This document shows, piece after piece, positions 8,523 to 17,578 of a stretch of DNA of 64,000 bases (position 1 is the first letter of the stretch; each line of letters begins with the position of its first letter). The stretch is from Allobranchiibius sp. CTAmp26 (GTDB taxonomy: Bacteria; Actinomycetota; Actinomycetes; Actinomycetales; Dermatophilaceae). The position numbers and the translations under genes are program-made. Location: contig NZ_JAGEKR010000017.1 in the NCBI RefSeq assembly GCF_017565405.1, positions 123,084-187,083 of the forward strand, given 5' to 3'. The notes under the pieces were generated by a model that was not told the origin of the DNA, did no database searches, and saw only the letters and a program-made list of their open reading frames with translations.

Positions 8523-10703
8523 TCAGGCGTCCACCTGGATGAGGTCGATCCGCACCCCGAGCAGCGGATCGGGCAGGACGCTCGCCGGGTCGGCTGCGAT
8601 GTCCAGCACCACCAGCCCGCTCGGTCCGATGTCCGAGGGCGCCAACCGCACCACGGCCTCGTCGGCGGGCGTGTCCGGACGCAGGGTGAACCGTCCGCGC
8701 GGCCGGCCACCGACGCAGAGGAGCAGCGTGCGGGTGCTCCCGCCGTACTCGGCGGGATGCTCCGGGGACCACCACTGCTCCGACGTGGCATCGATGCGCG
8801 CGGTGAACGTGAGCGTCCTCGAACCGCCGGACGGCGACAGGCGCACGCCGAGCGTCGCGTTGCTCTTGCCCGCCCGGGCGACCATCCCGGCACTCCGGCG
8901 CCAGCCCGTGAGCAGCGCCAAGCGCGGGTCCGAGTCGGTCTCGATGCGTTCGCCGTCGGCCAGGCTCTCCGGCGGTTCGTCGAACGAGGTCAGCAACCGG
9001 TAGTCCGGACGACGGGCTACCGTCCGCATGCTCGCGGCGACGTCGTCGATGGACGCACGCAGCAACGCCGGTCGCGGATGGGACCACCAGCGCGCGACCG
9101 TGGTGAAGAGCGCGTCGGCATCCCCTTCGACGCAGTTCATCGCGATGGTGAGCTGCCGGTGCAGCCGCTCCCCGATGCCCTGCTCCCAGTGCGGCACGAG
9201 CCCGGTGCTCACGTCGGATCCGCTGCGGTAGAACCACATCCACAACCGAGCGCGTTCGACCTGGTCGTCGGTGATCAGGTCGTCACCGCGGACCAGCGCC
9301 GCCGCCGCGTCCGCCAGCACCTGCCAGTACTGCGCCCGGTCGTCGGCCCGCATCGTGAACCCGCAGTGGCTCCACTCCGTCCAGCCGGCCTGCACGGCGG
9401 GGATGCCGTACGCCGGGAACTCGCTGCTGACGCTCCCGCGCACGGTCACCACCAGGTCGGCCAGGCTCCACAGCTCGTTCTTGGTGAGAGTCGACGACGG
9501 CGCGAAGCGCAGATGAGCGTGATGCCCGAGCCGCTCGGCCACGCCTTCGAAGAAGCCCGTGGTGTCGTACAGGTGCTGCTTGGGGTGGTCGAGCAACAGC
9601 CAGGTGACCTCCGGGTGGGCGGCGGCGAAGTCGGCGGTCTGCTCGAACCAGTCCGCAAGGCTGTCGAAGATCTCCTTGTTGCCGCCCAACGCGTCGCTGA
9701 CCGCGTGGTTGAAGACCACCACGACCGGCCGTCCGGCGGGCAGTCCCAGCCGGTCCGCCGCCCACTGCCGCACCGCGAGCCGCTCTCCGGCGGTCAGGTA
9801 GGCGACTTCGTCGTCCTCGCCGTCCGAACGCCACCACGACGGTGCTCCGAGGTTGCGCCGCGCCCGCCACGCCACCAGCTCGGCGGCCGGGCGCAGCGAT
9901 TCGCGCCGCGACCACAGCTCGTCCTCGAAGAACGCGCCGAGGCTGCGGGTCAACTCCTGCCGGTAGCCGTCCTCGCGGTCCGCCGGGTCGATCCCCCAGT
10001 ACGCCTTGAGCCCGCCGGTGCTCTGCACGTGCACGGTCGGCACGCCGGACCGCCCGGCGGCGATCGATGCCGGCGCCCATTGCGCGTAGTCGACGTGACT
10101 GGTGACGAAGGCGATCGGCGCGGTGTGCGCGATCAGGGCCTCCCAGATCCGGGTGCCCGCGGTGCTGTAGTCGGTGAGACGGGCGTGCGCCTCGTCGGCG
10201 CGCATCGTGTCGGTCATCCTCGGCACGCCCCGGATGCGGGCGCCGGTGGCGTCGAGGATCTGGGCGAGGTGCGCACGGTCGAGAGCGGGCGCGTCGGCCA
10301 AGGGCACCTGCGCGCCGTCCACGTCGAGCCGGTCACGACCGTGGATGACCTGTGGCAGCACCCGGCGCAGATCGACGACGTCGACGGCGCCGTACGCCAG
10401 GGCCAGGTCACGCAACGTGGCCGCGTCGTACCCGGTCCACACCCGCGCTTCCCACTGCGGTTCCGATCCGACGACGGCCACGATCCGGGCGCCCGTCGCG
10501 ACCGACAGGGAGCCGGCGACGCTGAGCGACCGCAGGCTGACCCGGATGTCCTGGGTCAGCAGTTCGACCAGGATGTGCGGTGCGTCGACACCCTCCGCGC
10601 GCCCGCTCGTGCGAGTGCACCAGAACGATCGGGCAGCCCCCAGCACCGGGTCGAAACTGGGCCCGAACTGACCTGCGACGCTGCGCAGGTCCACCTGCGG
10701 CAT
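8523..10703 (-). CDS. Predicted polysaccharide-synthesis/glycosyltransferase-like protein, coupled to ftsY
   Basis: A 726-residue protein not matched to a named family with certainty. The middle resembles GT-B-like capsule polysaccharide enzymes: FVTSHVDYAQWAP, GVPTVHVQSTGGLKAYW, and near residue 420-450 a DLVVTVRGSVSSEFPAYGIP stretch like the donor-site region of KpsS or CDP-glycerol transferase relatives. The last 110 residues look like a separate beta-sandwich (TLTFTARIDA to IDLIQVDA). No signal peptide or membrane helix is seen, so it is probably cytoplasmic or peripheral. Its ATG shares one base with the ftsY stop (TGATG), implying coupled translation. Sugar donor and acceptor are unknown. 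Confidence 0.65.
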   Translation of the reverse strand: MPQVDLRSVAGQFGPSFDPVLGAARSFWCTRTSGRAEGVDAPHILVELLTQDIRVSLRSLSVAGSLSVATGARIVAVVGSEPQWEARVWTGYDAATLRDLALAYGAVDVVDLRRVLPQVIHGRDRLDVDGAQVPLADAPALDRAHLAQILDATGARIRGVPRMTDTMRADEAHARLTDYSTAGTRIWEALIAHTAPIAFVTSHVDYAQWAPASIAAGRSGVPTVHVQSTGGLKAYWGIDPADREDGYRQELTRSLGAFFEDELWSRRESLRPAAELVAWRARRNLGAPSWWRSDGEDDEVAYLTAGERLAVRQWAADRLGLPAGRPVVVVFNHAVSDALGGNKEIFDSLADWFEQTADFAAAHPEVTWLLLDHPKQHLYDTTGFFEGVAERLGHHAHLRFAPSSTLTKNELWSLADLVVTVRGSVSSEFPAYGIPAVQAGWTEWSHCGFTMRADDRAQYWQVLADAAAALVRGDDLITDDQVERARLWMWFYRSGSDVSTGLVPHWEQGIGERLHRQLTIAMNCVEGDADALFTTVARWWSHPRPALLRASIDDVAASMRTVARRPDYRLLTSFDEPPESLADGERIETDSDPRLALLTGWRRSAGMVARAGKSNATLGVRLSPSGGSRTLTFTARIDATSEQWWSPEHPAEYGGSTRTLLLCVGGRPRGRFTLRPDTPADEAVVRLAPSDIGPSGLVVLDIAADPASVLPDPLLGVRIDLIQVDA

Positions 10704-11944
10704 CAGTCGAGGATGGCGTCCACGAATGCCACCGGGTCGAACGGCGCCAGGTCGTCCGGGCCCTCGCCGAGACCCACCAGCTTCACCGGCACACCCAGTT
10801 GCCGCTGGATCAGCACGACGATCCCGCCCTTCGCCGTGCCGTCCAGCTTGGTGAGGACGACGCCGGTGATGTCGACCGCCTGTGAGAAGACCTCGGCCTG
10901 ACGCAGCCCGTTCTGCCCGGTCGTCGCGTCGAGCACCAACAAGCACTCGTCGATCGCGCTCTGCTTCTCGATGACGCGCTTGACCTTGGTGAGCTCGTCC
11001 ATCAGACCGACCTTGTTGTGCAGCCGCCCGGCGGTGTCGATAATCACCACGTCCGCCTCGACGTCGGCGGCGTCCTTGACCGCGTCGAAGGCCACGGCCG
11101 CGGGGTCGGCGCCCTCCCGGTCCGAGCGCACGGTGGGTACGCCGACGCGCTCGCCCCAGGTCTGCAACTGGTCGGCGGCCGCCGCACGGAAGGTGTCGGC
11201 CGCGCCGAGAACGACGTCCTTGTCCTCCGCGACGAGCACCCGAGCGAGCTTGCCCACCGACGTGGTCTTGCCCGTGCCGTTGACGCCCACGACCATCACA
11301 CAGGCCGGCCGGTCACCCACCCGGGTGGCCGCGATCCGGCGATCCATCGACGGGTCGACCAGCTTCAGCAGTTCCTCGTGGAGCCACGCCTCGAGCTGCT
11401 CCGCAGTCGCGTTGCCCTCGACCTGCACTCGCCGCTTGAGCGCGTCGACGAGCTCGGTGGTGGCCTCGACACCCAGGTCGGCGCCCAGCAGGGTGTCCTC
11501 GACCTCCTCCCAGACCGCGTCGTCGAGCTGACCGCCGGCCAGCAGGCCGAGCAGGCCCTTGCCCATCGCGTTGTTGGAGGCCGCGAGGCGCGAGCGCAGC
11601 CGCCCCATCCGGTTGCGCGCCGACTCCGGGCGCTCGATGGCGATCTCGGCGGGTGCGACCGGTTCGGGCTCGACCGGCGGCGGTACGACGACCGGCTCGG
11701 GCTCGGGCTCACGCCGCGGAGTCGCCGGAGGTGCGGGTGGTTCAGCGGTCTTGCTGGTGTCGATCCGGGCGGTGCTGCCCGCCTGGTAGGTATTGGCGCC
11801 GCGGACCTTCTCCTCGCGCGGTGGCGCGGGCGGCGCCACGGTGCGGCGGCGCGTTGTACTGCCCCGCACGAAGGCGACCAGCAGGCCGAGCCCGCCCAGC
11901 ACGACGACGGTGATGACGGTGAGGATCTCCCAGAGACTGTCCAC
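10703..11944 (-). CDS. ftsY: Signal recognition particle receptor FtsY
   Basis: A 413-residue SRP GTPase docking ribosome-nascent chains to the membrane. The first 26 residues form an N-terminal membrane segment (LTVITVVVLGGLGLLVAFV), as in other actinobacterial FtsY proteins, followed by a Pro/Glu-rich linker and the NG domain from about residue 110. The P loop is GVNGTGKTTS; DTFRAAA, DTAGR and TKLDGTAKGG are also visible. The GTG start at 11942-11944 has GGATGGGG just upstream. It lies downstream of smc on the same strand, as in the conserved smc-ftsY order, but is separated from smc by two other genes. Confidence 0.97.
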   Translation of the reverse strand: MDSLWEILTVITVVVLGGLGLLVAFVRGSTTRRRTVAPPAPPREEKVRGANTYQAGSTARIDTSKTAEPPAPPATPRREPEPEPVVVPPPVEPEPVAPAEIAIERPESARNRMGRLRSRLAASNNAMGKGLLGLLAGGQLDDAVWEEVEDTLLGADLGVEATTELVDALKRRVQVEGNATAEQLEAWLHEELLKLVDPSMDRRIAATRVGDRPACVMVVGVNGTGKTTSVGKLARVLVAEDKDVVLGAADTFRAAAADQLQTWGERVGVPTVRSDREGADPAAVAFDAVKDAADVEADVVIIDTAGRLHNKVGLMDELTKVKRVIEKQSAIDECLLVLDATTGQNGLRQAEVFSQAVDITGVVLTKLDGTAKGGIVVLIQRQLGVPVKLVGLGEGPDDLAPFDPVAFVDAILD

Positions 11945-12005
11945 CGCCCCATCCTCGCAAACGCGAAGGGGTGCTCAGCACCACCCGCCGCCGGGCGGGT
12001 CGGTC

Positions 12006-12236
12006 TCAGGAGGCGCTGCGCGCCGGCGGTGCGTCGTTACCCGAGTGCTCCTCGGGGGTCGGGTCGTCGGTCTTGGCGCGCTTGTCACGACCGCGCTCGG
12101 TGACCGAGGTGAACATCTGCTCGCCCCGTTCGGTCAGCACCTGACGACCTTCGCGGCGAGCGGGTACGGCGACAAGGCCGACGACGACGCCGGCCAGGAC
12201 GAGGCAGAGGAACAAGGCACCCACGAGCCACAACAT
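12006..12236 (-). CDS. Small single-span membrane protein, unknown function
   Basis: A 76-residue protein with one N-terminal membrane helix (residues about 2-24, MLWLVGALFLCLVLAGVV) and a basic then acidic hydrophilic tail. Nothing in it identifies a function. It is 61 bases upstream of ftsY on the same strand and could be the first gene of that transcript. The open frame, the membrane helix right after the ATG and its position support a real gene. Confidence 0.6.
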   Translation of the reverse strand: MLWLVGALFLCLVLAGVVVGLVAVPARREGRQVLTERGEQMFTSVTERGRDKRAKTDDPTPEEHSGNDAPPARSAS

Positions 12237-12352
12237 GGGCTCATTCTGCGGCTCCCAGCTGTGAGATCCCTATCATCGACACGCGAATTCACCGGGAGTT
12301 CAAACGGGTGCCCGGGCCGGGATGCTCGGTCGGCGGATGCCACCATGTGCCC

Positions 12353-13576
12353 ATGGGTGTCCAAGATCACGACAGGTCCGCCGCCGCCGGATTCGACGCG
12401 AGTCGGCTGCAACGCCTCGACGAGCATCTACAGGGGTACGTCGACCGTGGCCATCTGCCCTGCTACCACGTACAGGTCGTGCGGCACGGCGAGGTGGCCT
12501 ACTCCTCGTACGGCGGGATGCGCGACATCGCGAGCGGCTCCCCCACGACGGCGGACACGCTCTACCGGATCTACTCCATGACCAAGCCGGTCACCTCCGT
12601 GGCCGCGATGATGCTGGTCGAGCGGGGGCTGCTGCGGTTGGACGATCCGGTCGCGACCTACCTCCCGGCGTACGCCGAGCAGCGGGTCTACGTCGGCGGT
12701 CAGGCTGCCGCGGCGGTCACGCGGCCCGCCGCCGGTCCGATGCGGGTGCGGCACCTGTTCACCCACACCGCCGGTTTGACCTACGGCTTCCTGCGCGTGC
12801 ACCCGACCGACGAGGCCATGCGCACAGCGGGATTCGACATCGGTGTGCCCCCGGGCATGGATCTGGCCGAGGCGACGGATGCGATGGCGGCGCTGCCGCT
12901 GCGGTTCGACCCGGGCACGAGCTGGAACTACTCGGTCGCCACCGACGTGCTGGGACGGGTGGTGGAGGTCGTGTCCGGCATGTCGCTGGACGAGTTCTTC
13001 CGCACCGAGATCTTCGAGCCCCTCGCGATGGACGAGACCGCGTTCCACGCTGTGGACACCGAGCGGCTCGCGACGCTCTACCACGGCGTCGGCGGCAGCG
13101 CACCGACCCCGCTGGACGCGCTCGGTGCGGCGGCGCTGAAGCCGCCGACGTACCTCTCCGGCGGTGGCGGGCTGGTCTCGAGCATGGCCGACTACACCCG
13201 GTTCGCCCAGATGCTGCTCGGGCGCGGTGTGCTCGACGGCGTCCGGTTGCTCGGCAACAGGACCGTGGACTTCATGGCCATGAACCACCTGCCGGGCGGC
13301 GCCGACCTCGGCTCCTTCGGGGTCCCCCTCTATGCCGAGACGCCTTTCAACGGAGTCGGTTTCGGCCTCGGGTTCAGTGTGATGCTGGACCCGACGGCGG
13401 CCGGATACCCGACCTCGCCGGGCGAGTACGGCTGGGGCGGGATGGCGTCGACCGTCTTCTGGGTCGACCCCGCCGAGGACCTCACGACCGTGTTCATGAC
13501 CCAGCAGATGCCTTCGAACGGCTACCCGTTGCGCACGGAGCTGCGCCAGCTGGTGTACGCCGCGCTGGTCGACTGA
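12353..13576 (+). CDS. Serine hydrolase of the beta-lactamase class C / esterase family
   Basis: A 407-residue protein with the class C beta-lactamase/penicillin-binding fold motifs: SxxK at Ser75-Lys78 (SMTK), YxN-like WNYS with Tyr193, LFTHTAGLTYGF and a C-terminal YGWGGMASTVFWV segment. There is no signal peptide, which argues for a cytoplasmic esterase (EstB/lovastatin-esterase type) rather than a true beta-lactamase. The ATG at 12353 is taken as the start; a GTG two codons upstream is possible. It sits between ftsY and smc on the opposite strand, breaking their usual adjacency, and converges with smc. Physiological substrate is unknown. Confidence 0.85.
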   Translation: MGVQDHDRSAAAGFDASRLQRLDEHLQGYVDRGHLPCYHVQVVRHGEVAYSSYGGMRDIASGSPTTADTLYRIYSMTKPVTSVAAMMLVERGLLRLDDPVATYLPAYAEQRVYVGGQAAAAVTRPAAGPMRVRHLFTHTAGLTYGFLRVHPTDEAMRTAGFDIGVPPGMDLAEATDAMAALPLRFDPGTSWNYSVATDVLGRVVEVVSGMSLDEFFRTEIFEPLAMDETAFHAVDTERLATLYHGVGGSAPTPLDALGAAALKPPTYLSGGGGLVSSMADYTRFAQMLLGRGVLDGVRLLGNRTVDFMAMNHLPGGADLGSFGVPLYAETPFNGVGFGLGFSVMLDPTAAGYPTSPGEYGWGGMASTVFWVDPAEDLTTVFMTQQMPSNGYPLRTELRQLVYAALVD

Positions 13577-13603
13577 GCGCGCTGCGCCCTCGCGTCAGCG
13601 CGC
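13577..13603. terminator. Inverted repeat between convergent serine hydrolase and smc
   Basis: GCGCGCTG (13577-13584) pairs with CAGCGCGC (13596-13603) around an 11-base loop, directly after the plus-strand stop codon and overlapping the smc stop codon. It may terminate both transcripts; there is no clear T-run. Confidence 0.4.
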
Positions 13604-16600
13604 GGGCGCCAACTCCTCGTCGGTCTCTCGCGCAGGAGCCGGGCCGCCCATCGCCTCCGGCGCGACGTCGCGCAGCCGTTGCGAGACCACCGTGGTGATG
13701 CCGTCGCCGCGCATCGACACGCCGTAGAGCGCGTCGGCGACCTCCATGGTGCGCTTCTGGTGGGTGATGACGATCAGCTGGCTGGAGTCGCGCAGGTCCT
13801 GGAAGAGCGTGATCAGGCGGCCCAGGTTGGCGTCGTCCAGCGCGGCCTCGACCTCGTCCATGATGTAGAACGGGCTCGGCCGCGCCTTGAAGATGGCGAC
13901 CAGCAGCGCGACCGCGACCAGCGACCGCTCGCCACCGGACAGCAGCGACAGCCGCTTGATCTTCTTGCCAGGCGGTCTGGCCTCGACCTCGATGCCGGTG
14001 GTGAGCATGTCGCCCGGCTCGGTCAGCGTGAGTCGCCCCTCGCCGCCGGGGAAGAGCCGATCGAAGACGCCCTCGAATTCGCGCGCCGTGTCGGCGAACG
14101 CCTCGGCGAAGACTCGCTCCACACGCTCGTCGACCTCGCGGACGATGTCGAGCAGATCCTTCTTGGACCGGGACAGATCGTCCAGCTGGGTGGTGAGGAA
14201 GGTGTGCCGCTCCTCCAACGCCGCGAACTCCTCCAACGCCAGCGGGTTGACCCGACCGAGCTGGGAGAGCTTGCGCTCGGCGGACCGCAGTCGCTTCTCC
14301 TGCTCATCGCGCACGAACGCGACGGGCTCGGGCGCGTCGTCGGGTGCGTCCTCGGGGCCCGGCACGTGCGGGATCAGCAGGTGGGGGCCGAACTCCTCCA
14401 CCAGTGCCTCGGGCGCGATGCCGTGCTCCTCGACCGCGCGGGTCTGCATGGCCTCGACCTTGAGCCGCTGCTCGGCGCGGGCCAGTTCGTCGCGGTGCAC
14501 GGAGTCGGTCAGCTCGCGCACCTCCTGCGCAGCGGCCGTGACGACGTCGCGCGCCCCACGGACGGCCTCCTCGAGCGTCGTACGCCGCTGCTGGGCGTCG
14601 TCGCGCCGGACCTGGGCCACCGCGAGTGCCTCGACGGTGCGCTGCGCCAGGCGTTCGGCGTCGTCGCGCACCTGGGCGGCGACCAACGCCTCGTGCCGGC
14701 GGCGCTCGCGACGCTCCTGCGCCTTGCGGCGGGCCTCGACCTCCGAGCGTGCGGTGGCCTCCAGGGCGTCGGCCCGGCCCTCCAGAGCGCGGGCCTGTTC
14801 CTGCCGGCTGCGCAGCGTGAGGCGGTGCTCGGTCTCCGCCGATCGCGCGGCGGCGGCCTCGGCGGCGAGCCGGGGCTGGTCGTCGGTGTCCGGCTCCTCG
14901 GCGCCCGGGTCGGCATGCGCGGCCTCGAGCCGCTCCTCCAGCTCCTGCAGCTCGGTCTCGTTGCTGCCCAACGACTCTCGCGCCGCGGTGAGCGATCGTT
15001 CGCCGCGCTCGCGCTCGCTGCGTGCCGAGCGGAGCGTCTGCCCGAGCTGCCCCAGCTGCTCGGCGACGGCCGCCATCCGGGCATCGGACTCTCCCAGCCG
15101 CTCCAGCGCCGCGTCGACCTGCTCGCTCAGCTGCGCGACCTGGGCGCGCGCCTCCTGCGCGGCGAACCGCGCCCGCTCGCCGCGAGATGCGGCCTGCGAC
15201 ATCCGCTCCTTCGTGTCGTCGACCGCGGCCTGGATCTCCAGGGTGCTGGGCGCGGCCGCCGAGCCACCGCGTACGAAGTCGGCGGCGAAGACGTCGCCGT
15301 CGCGGGTGACGGCGGTGACCTTGGAGTCACGGGCCACCACGGCGGCAGCTGCCGCAGGGTCCTCGACCAGCAGCACCCCTGCCAGGAGCTGTTCGACGAC
15401 CGGGCGCAGTTCGTCCGGTGCCGAGACGACGTCGGCTGCCCACACGGTGTCGGATCCGCCCTGGACGGCGCGGCCCTGCCGGTCGGTCTGGTGCGCCACC
15501 AGGATCCCGGCACGACCGGCGTCCGCCTCGCGCAACTCCCGCAGTGCGGAGGCCGCCTGCTCGTGGTCGGCCACGACCACCGCGTCCGCGGCCCAGCCGA
15601 GCGCGGCCGCAACGGCGGCCTCCCGGCCTGCCTCGACCTGCACCATCGAGGCGACGGAGCCGCGTACGCCGTGCTGCTCACCCCACGAGAGCAGGTGCGC
15701 GGCGCCGTCGCCCCGCCGCAGCCCGAGTTCGAGGGCCTCCAGGCGCGAATGCAGCCCGGAGCGCTCCTGCTCGGCAGTTCGCTCGTCCTGCGTCGCCTTG
15801 TCGAGCGCGGCCTGCGCCTGTGCGAGCTCGGCCTCGGCGCGCTCGTGCTGGGCGTCCAGGCCCTGCTCGCCCTCTTCGTCCTCGGCGAGTCCGGACTCCA
15901 GCGCGGCGAACTCCCGCTCGGCCCGCGCCGCCCGCAGTTCGATCTCCTCGGCACCGGCCTCCAGCCGGCCGATCTCCGCCTGCGCCGCCTCGATCCGGCT
16001 GCGCCGAGCGGCCACCTGGCCCTCGAGTTTGGCCAGACCCTCGCGGCGGTCCGCGGCGGCGCGCAGCAGCCGGGCCACGCGTTGCTGCTCGTCCTGGTGT
16101 GATCTCTCGGCGGCCTCCCGGCGGGCGACGGCGGCCTCGAGTGCCTCGTTCGCCGCATTCGCCTGTGCGAGCAGGTCCTCGTGTCGGGCCCGCTCCTTGG
16201 CGGCCTGGGCGCGCAGCTGCTCCGGGTCGCGCCCGGTGCTGCCCTGCTCGTGCTCCTCGGCCTCGGCCAGCAGCCGGACCCGTTGCGCCGCAAGCGTCTC
16301 CGTCGCCCGGATCCGCTCGGCCAGCGACGACAGACCGAACCACTGCTCCTGCGCCGTGCTGAGAGCCGGCGCTGCGGCGCGGGCCTGTTCCTCGACCTCG
16401 GCGAGTCGGGCCTCGCCGCTGTCGAGCGCGGCCTGGGCGCGTCGCTGGCGGGCGAGCATGGCCTCCTCGTCGGCGATGTCCTGCTCCAGCGCGCTGGTCA
16501 GCTGCACCAGGTCGTCGGCCAGCAGCCGCAGCCGGGCGTCGCGGACGTCGGCCTGGATCGTGGCTGCCCGGCGTGCGGTCTCCGCCTGCCGGCCGAGCGG

Positions 16601-17209
16601 TCCCAACTGGCGCCGGATCTCGGTGGTGAGGTCGCCGACCCGGTGCAGGTTGGCCTCCATGGTCTCCAGCTTGCGCAGCGCGCGTTCCTTGCGCTTGCGG
16701 TGCTTCAGGACCCCGGCGGCCTCCTCGATGAAGCCGCGGCGCTCCTCGGGAGTGGCCCGCAGGACGGCATCGAGCTGCCCCTGGCCGACGATGACGTGCA
16801 TCTCTCGGCCGATGCCCGAGTCGGAGAGCAGCTCCTGCACGTCGAGCAACCGGCAGTTGGTGCCGTTGATCGCGTACTCCGACCCGCCGCTGCGGAACAT
16901 CGTGCGGCTGATCGTCACCTCGGTGTAGTCGATCGGGAGCGCGCCGTCGGTGTTGTCGATGGTGAGCGTGACCTCCGCGCGACCGAGGGCGGGACGCCCC
17001 GGCGTACCGGCGAAGATGACGTCCTCCATCTTGCCGCCGCGCAGGCTCTTGGCACCCTGCTCGCCCATCACCCACGCGAGCGCGTCCACGACGTTGGACT
17101 TGCCGGATCCGTTGGGCCCGACGATGCAGGTGATGCCGGGCTCCAGGCGCATCGAGGTCGCCGAGGCGAAGGACTTGAAGCCCTTCAGGGTGAGGCTCTT
17201 GACGAACAC
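13595..17209 (-). CDS. smc: Chromosome segregation SMC ATPase
   Basis: A 1204-residue SMC protein, full family length. The N-terminal ATPase half has Walker A GPNGSGKSNVVDAL (Gly31-Ser38). Two long Glu/Ala/Arg-rich coiled coils flank a hinge around residues 500-660. The C-terminal half has the LSGGERSLVAVALL signature near residue 1085 and the Walker B MDEVEAALDD. It acts with ScpAB, not encoded here, to condense and separate chromosomes. The GTG at 17207-17209 gives the expected MFVKSLTLKGFKSFA N-terminus. smc normally follows rnc-mutM; here about 8 kb of other genes separate them. Confidence 0.97.
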   Translation of the reverse strand: MFVKSLTLKGFKSFASATSMRLEPGITCIVGPNGSGKSNVVDALAWVMGEQGAKSLRGGKMEDVIFAGTPGRPALGRAEVTLTIDNTDGALPIDYTEVTISRTMFRSGGSEYAINGTNCRLLDVQELLSDSGIGREMHVIVGQGQLDAVLRATPEERRGFIEEAAGVLKHRKRKERALRKLETMEANLHRVGDLTTEIRRQLGPLGRQAETARRAATIQADVRDARLRLLADDLVQLTSALEQDIADEEAMLARQRRAQAALDSGEARLAEVEEQARAAAPALSTAQEQWFGLSSLAERIRATETLAAQRVRLLAEAEEHEQGSTGRDPEQLRAQAAKERARHEDLLAQANAANEALEAAVARREAAERSHQDEQQRVARLLRAAADRREGLAKLEGQVAARRSRIEAAQAEIGRLEAGAEEIELRAARAEREFAALESGLAEDEEGEQGLDAQHERAEAELAQAQAALDKATQDERTAEQERSGLHSRLEALELGLRRGDGAAHLLSWGEQHGVRGSVASMVQVEAGREAAVAAALGWAADAVVVADHEQAASALRELREADAGRAGILVAHQTDRQGRAVQGGSDTVWAADVVSAPDELRPVVEQLLAGVLLVEDPAAAAAVVARDSKVTAVTRDGDVFAADFVRGGSAAAPSTLEIQAAVDDTKERMSQAASRGERARFAAQEARAQVAQLSEQVDAALERLGESDARMAAVAEQLGQLGQTLRSARSERERGERSLTAARESLGSNETELQELEERLEAAHADPGAEEPDTDDQPRLAAEAAAARSAETEHRLTLRSRQEQARALEGRADALEATARSEVEARRKAQERRERRRHEALVAAQVRDDAERLAQRTVEALAVAQVRRDDAQQRRTTLEEAVRGARDVVTAAAQEVRELTDSVHRDELARAEQRLKVEAMQTRAVEEHGIAPEALVEEFGPHLLIPHVPGPEDAPDDAPEPVAFVRDEQEKRLRSAERKLSQLGRVNPLALEEFAALEERHTFLTTQLDDLSRSKKDLLDIVREVDERVERVFAEAFADTAREFEGVFDRLFPGGEGRLTLTEPGDMLTTGIEVEARPPGKKIKRLSLLSGGERSLVAVALLVAIFKARPSPFYIMDEVEAALDDANLGRLITLFQDLRDSSQLIVITHQKRTMEVADALYGVSMRGDGITTVVSQRLRDVAPEAMGGPAPARETDEELAPAR

Positions 17210-17395
17210 GGGGCGAGGGACTCCTGCGTATTGCGGGACATGGCGGGGACATGGCGGGCGAAACCGTGCCGCCGACTCTACCGACGGTCCTAAGACATCC
17301 GGCGCAGGAGATAAGGCAATCGCCCGATGTGGCGCGCTACCTCAGATGAGCAGTCTCGAGGTTGTCAGTCCTCCGGCAACCGTCAGGAATCCGCC

Positions 17396-17578
17396 ATGAA
17401 CCCCATCACCGCCGACTTCGCCCGCACCGTCGACCTGGAGCACCGCGAGCGCATCACTCGGGAGTACGCCGCCGCACGGCGTACTTCCGAGGCCTGGAAG
17501 CGCGCGTTCCACGCGCTGCTCGGCCTGTTGGACTCCGACACCGAGCCGGTCGTGCGAGGGTCCGCCCGGCACGCGTGA
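17396..17578 (+). CDS. Small hypothetical protein upstream of LuxR-family regulator
   Basis: A 60-residue hydrophilic, probably helical protein (ARTVDLEHRERITREYAAAR) that I do not recognise. It has an AGGAA ribosome-binding site 6 bases before the ATG, and its TGA overlaps a GTG (GTGA) that could start the large regulator. The pair is divergent from smc, 186 bases away. It may be a leader-like partner of the regulator, or a chance open frame. Confidence 0.5.
   Translation: MNPITADFARTVDLEHRERITREYAAARRTSEAWKRAFHALLGLLDSDTEPVVRGSARHA

Noticed and set aside
8757..10901. Plus-strand open frame opposite the glycosyltransferase-like gene and ftsY end
   Set aside because: It crosses two real genes that are coupled on the other strand, and its protein is Arg/Gly/Pro-rich without motifs.
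13887..16928. Long plus-strand open frame opposite smc
   Set aside because: It has Ser/Arg/Ala-rich low-information sequence and no domain. It is an antisense shadow caused by high GC in the third codon position of smc.
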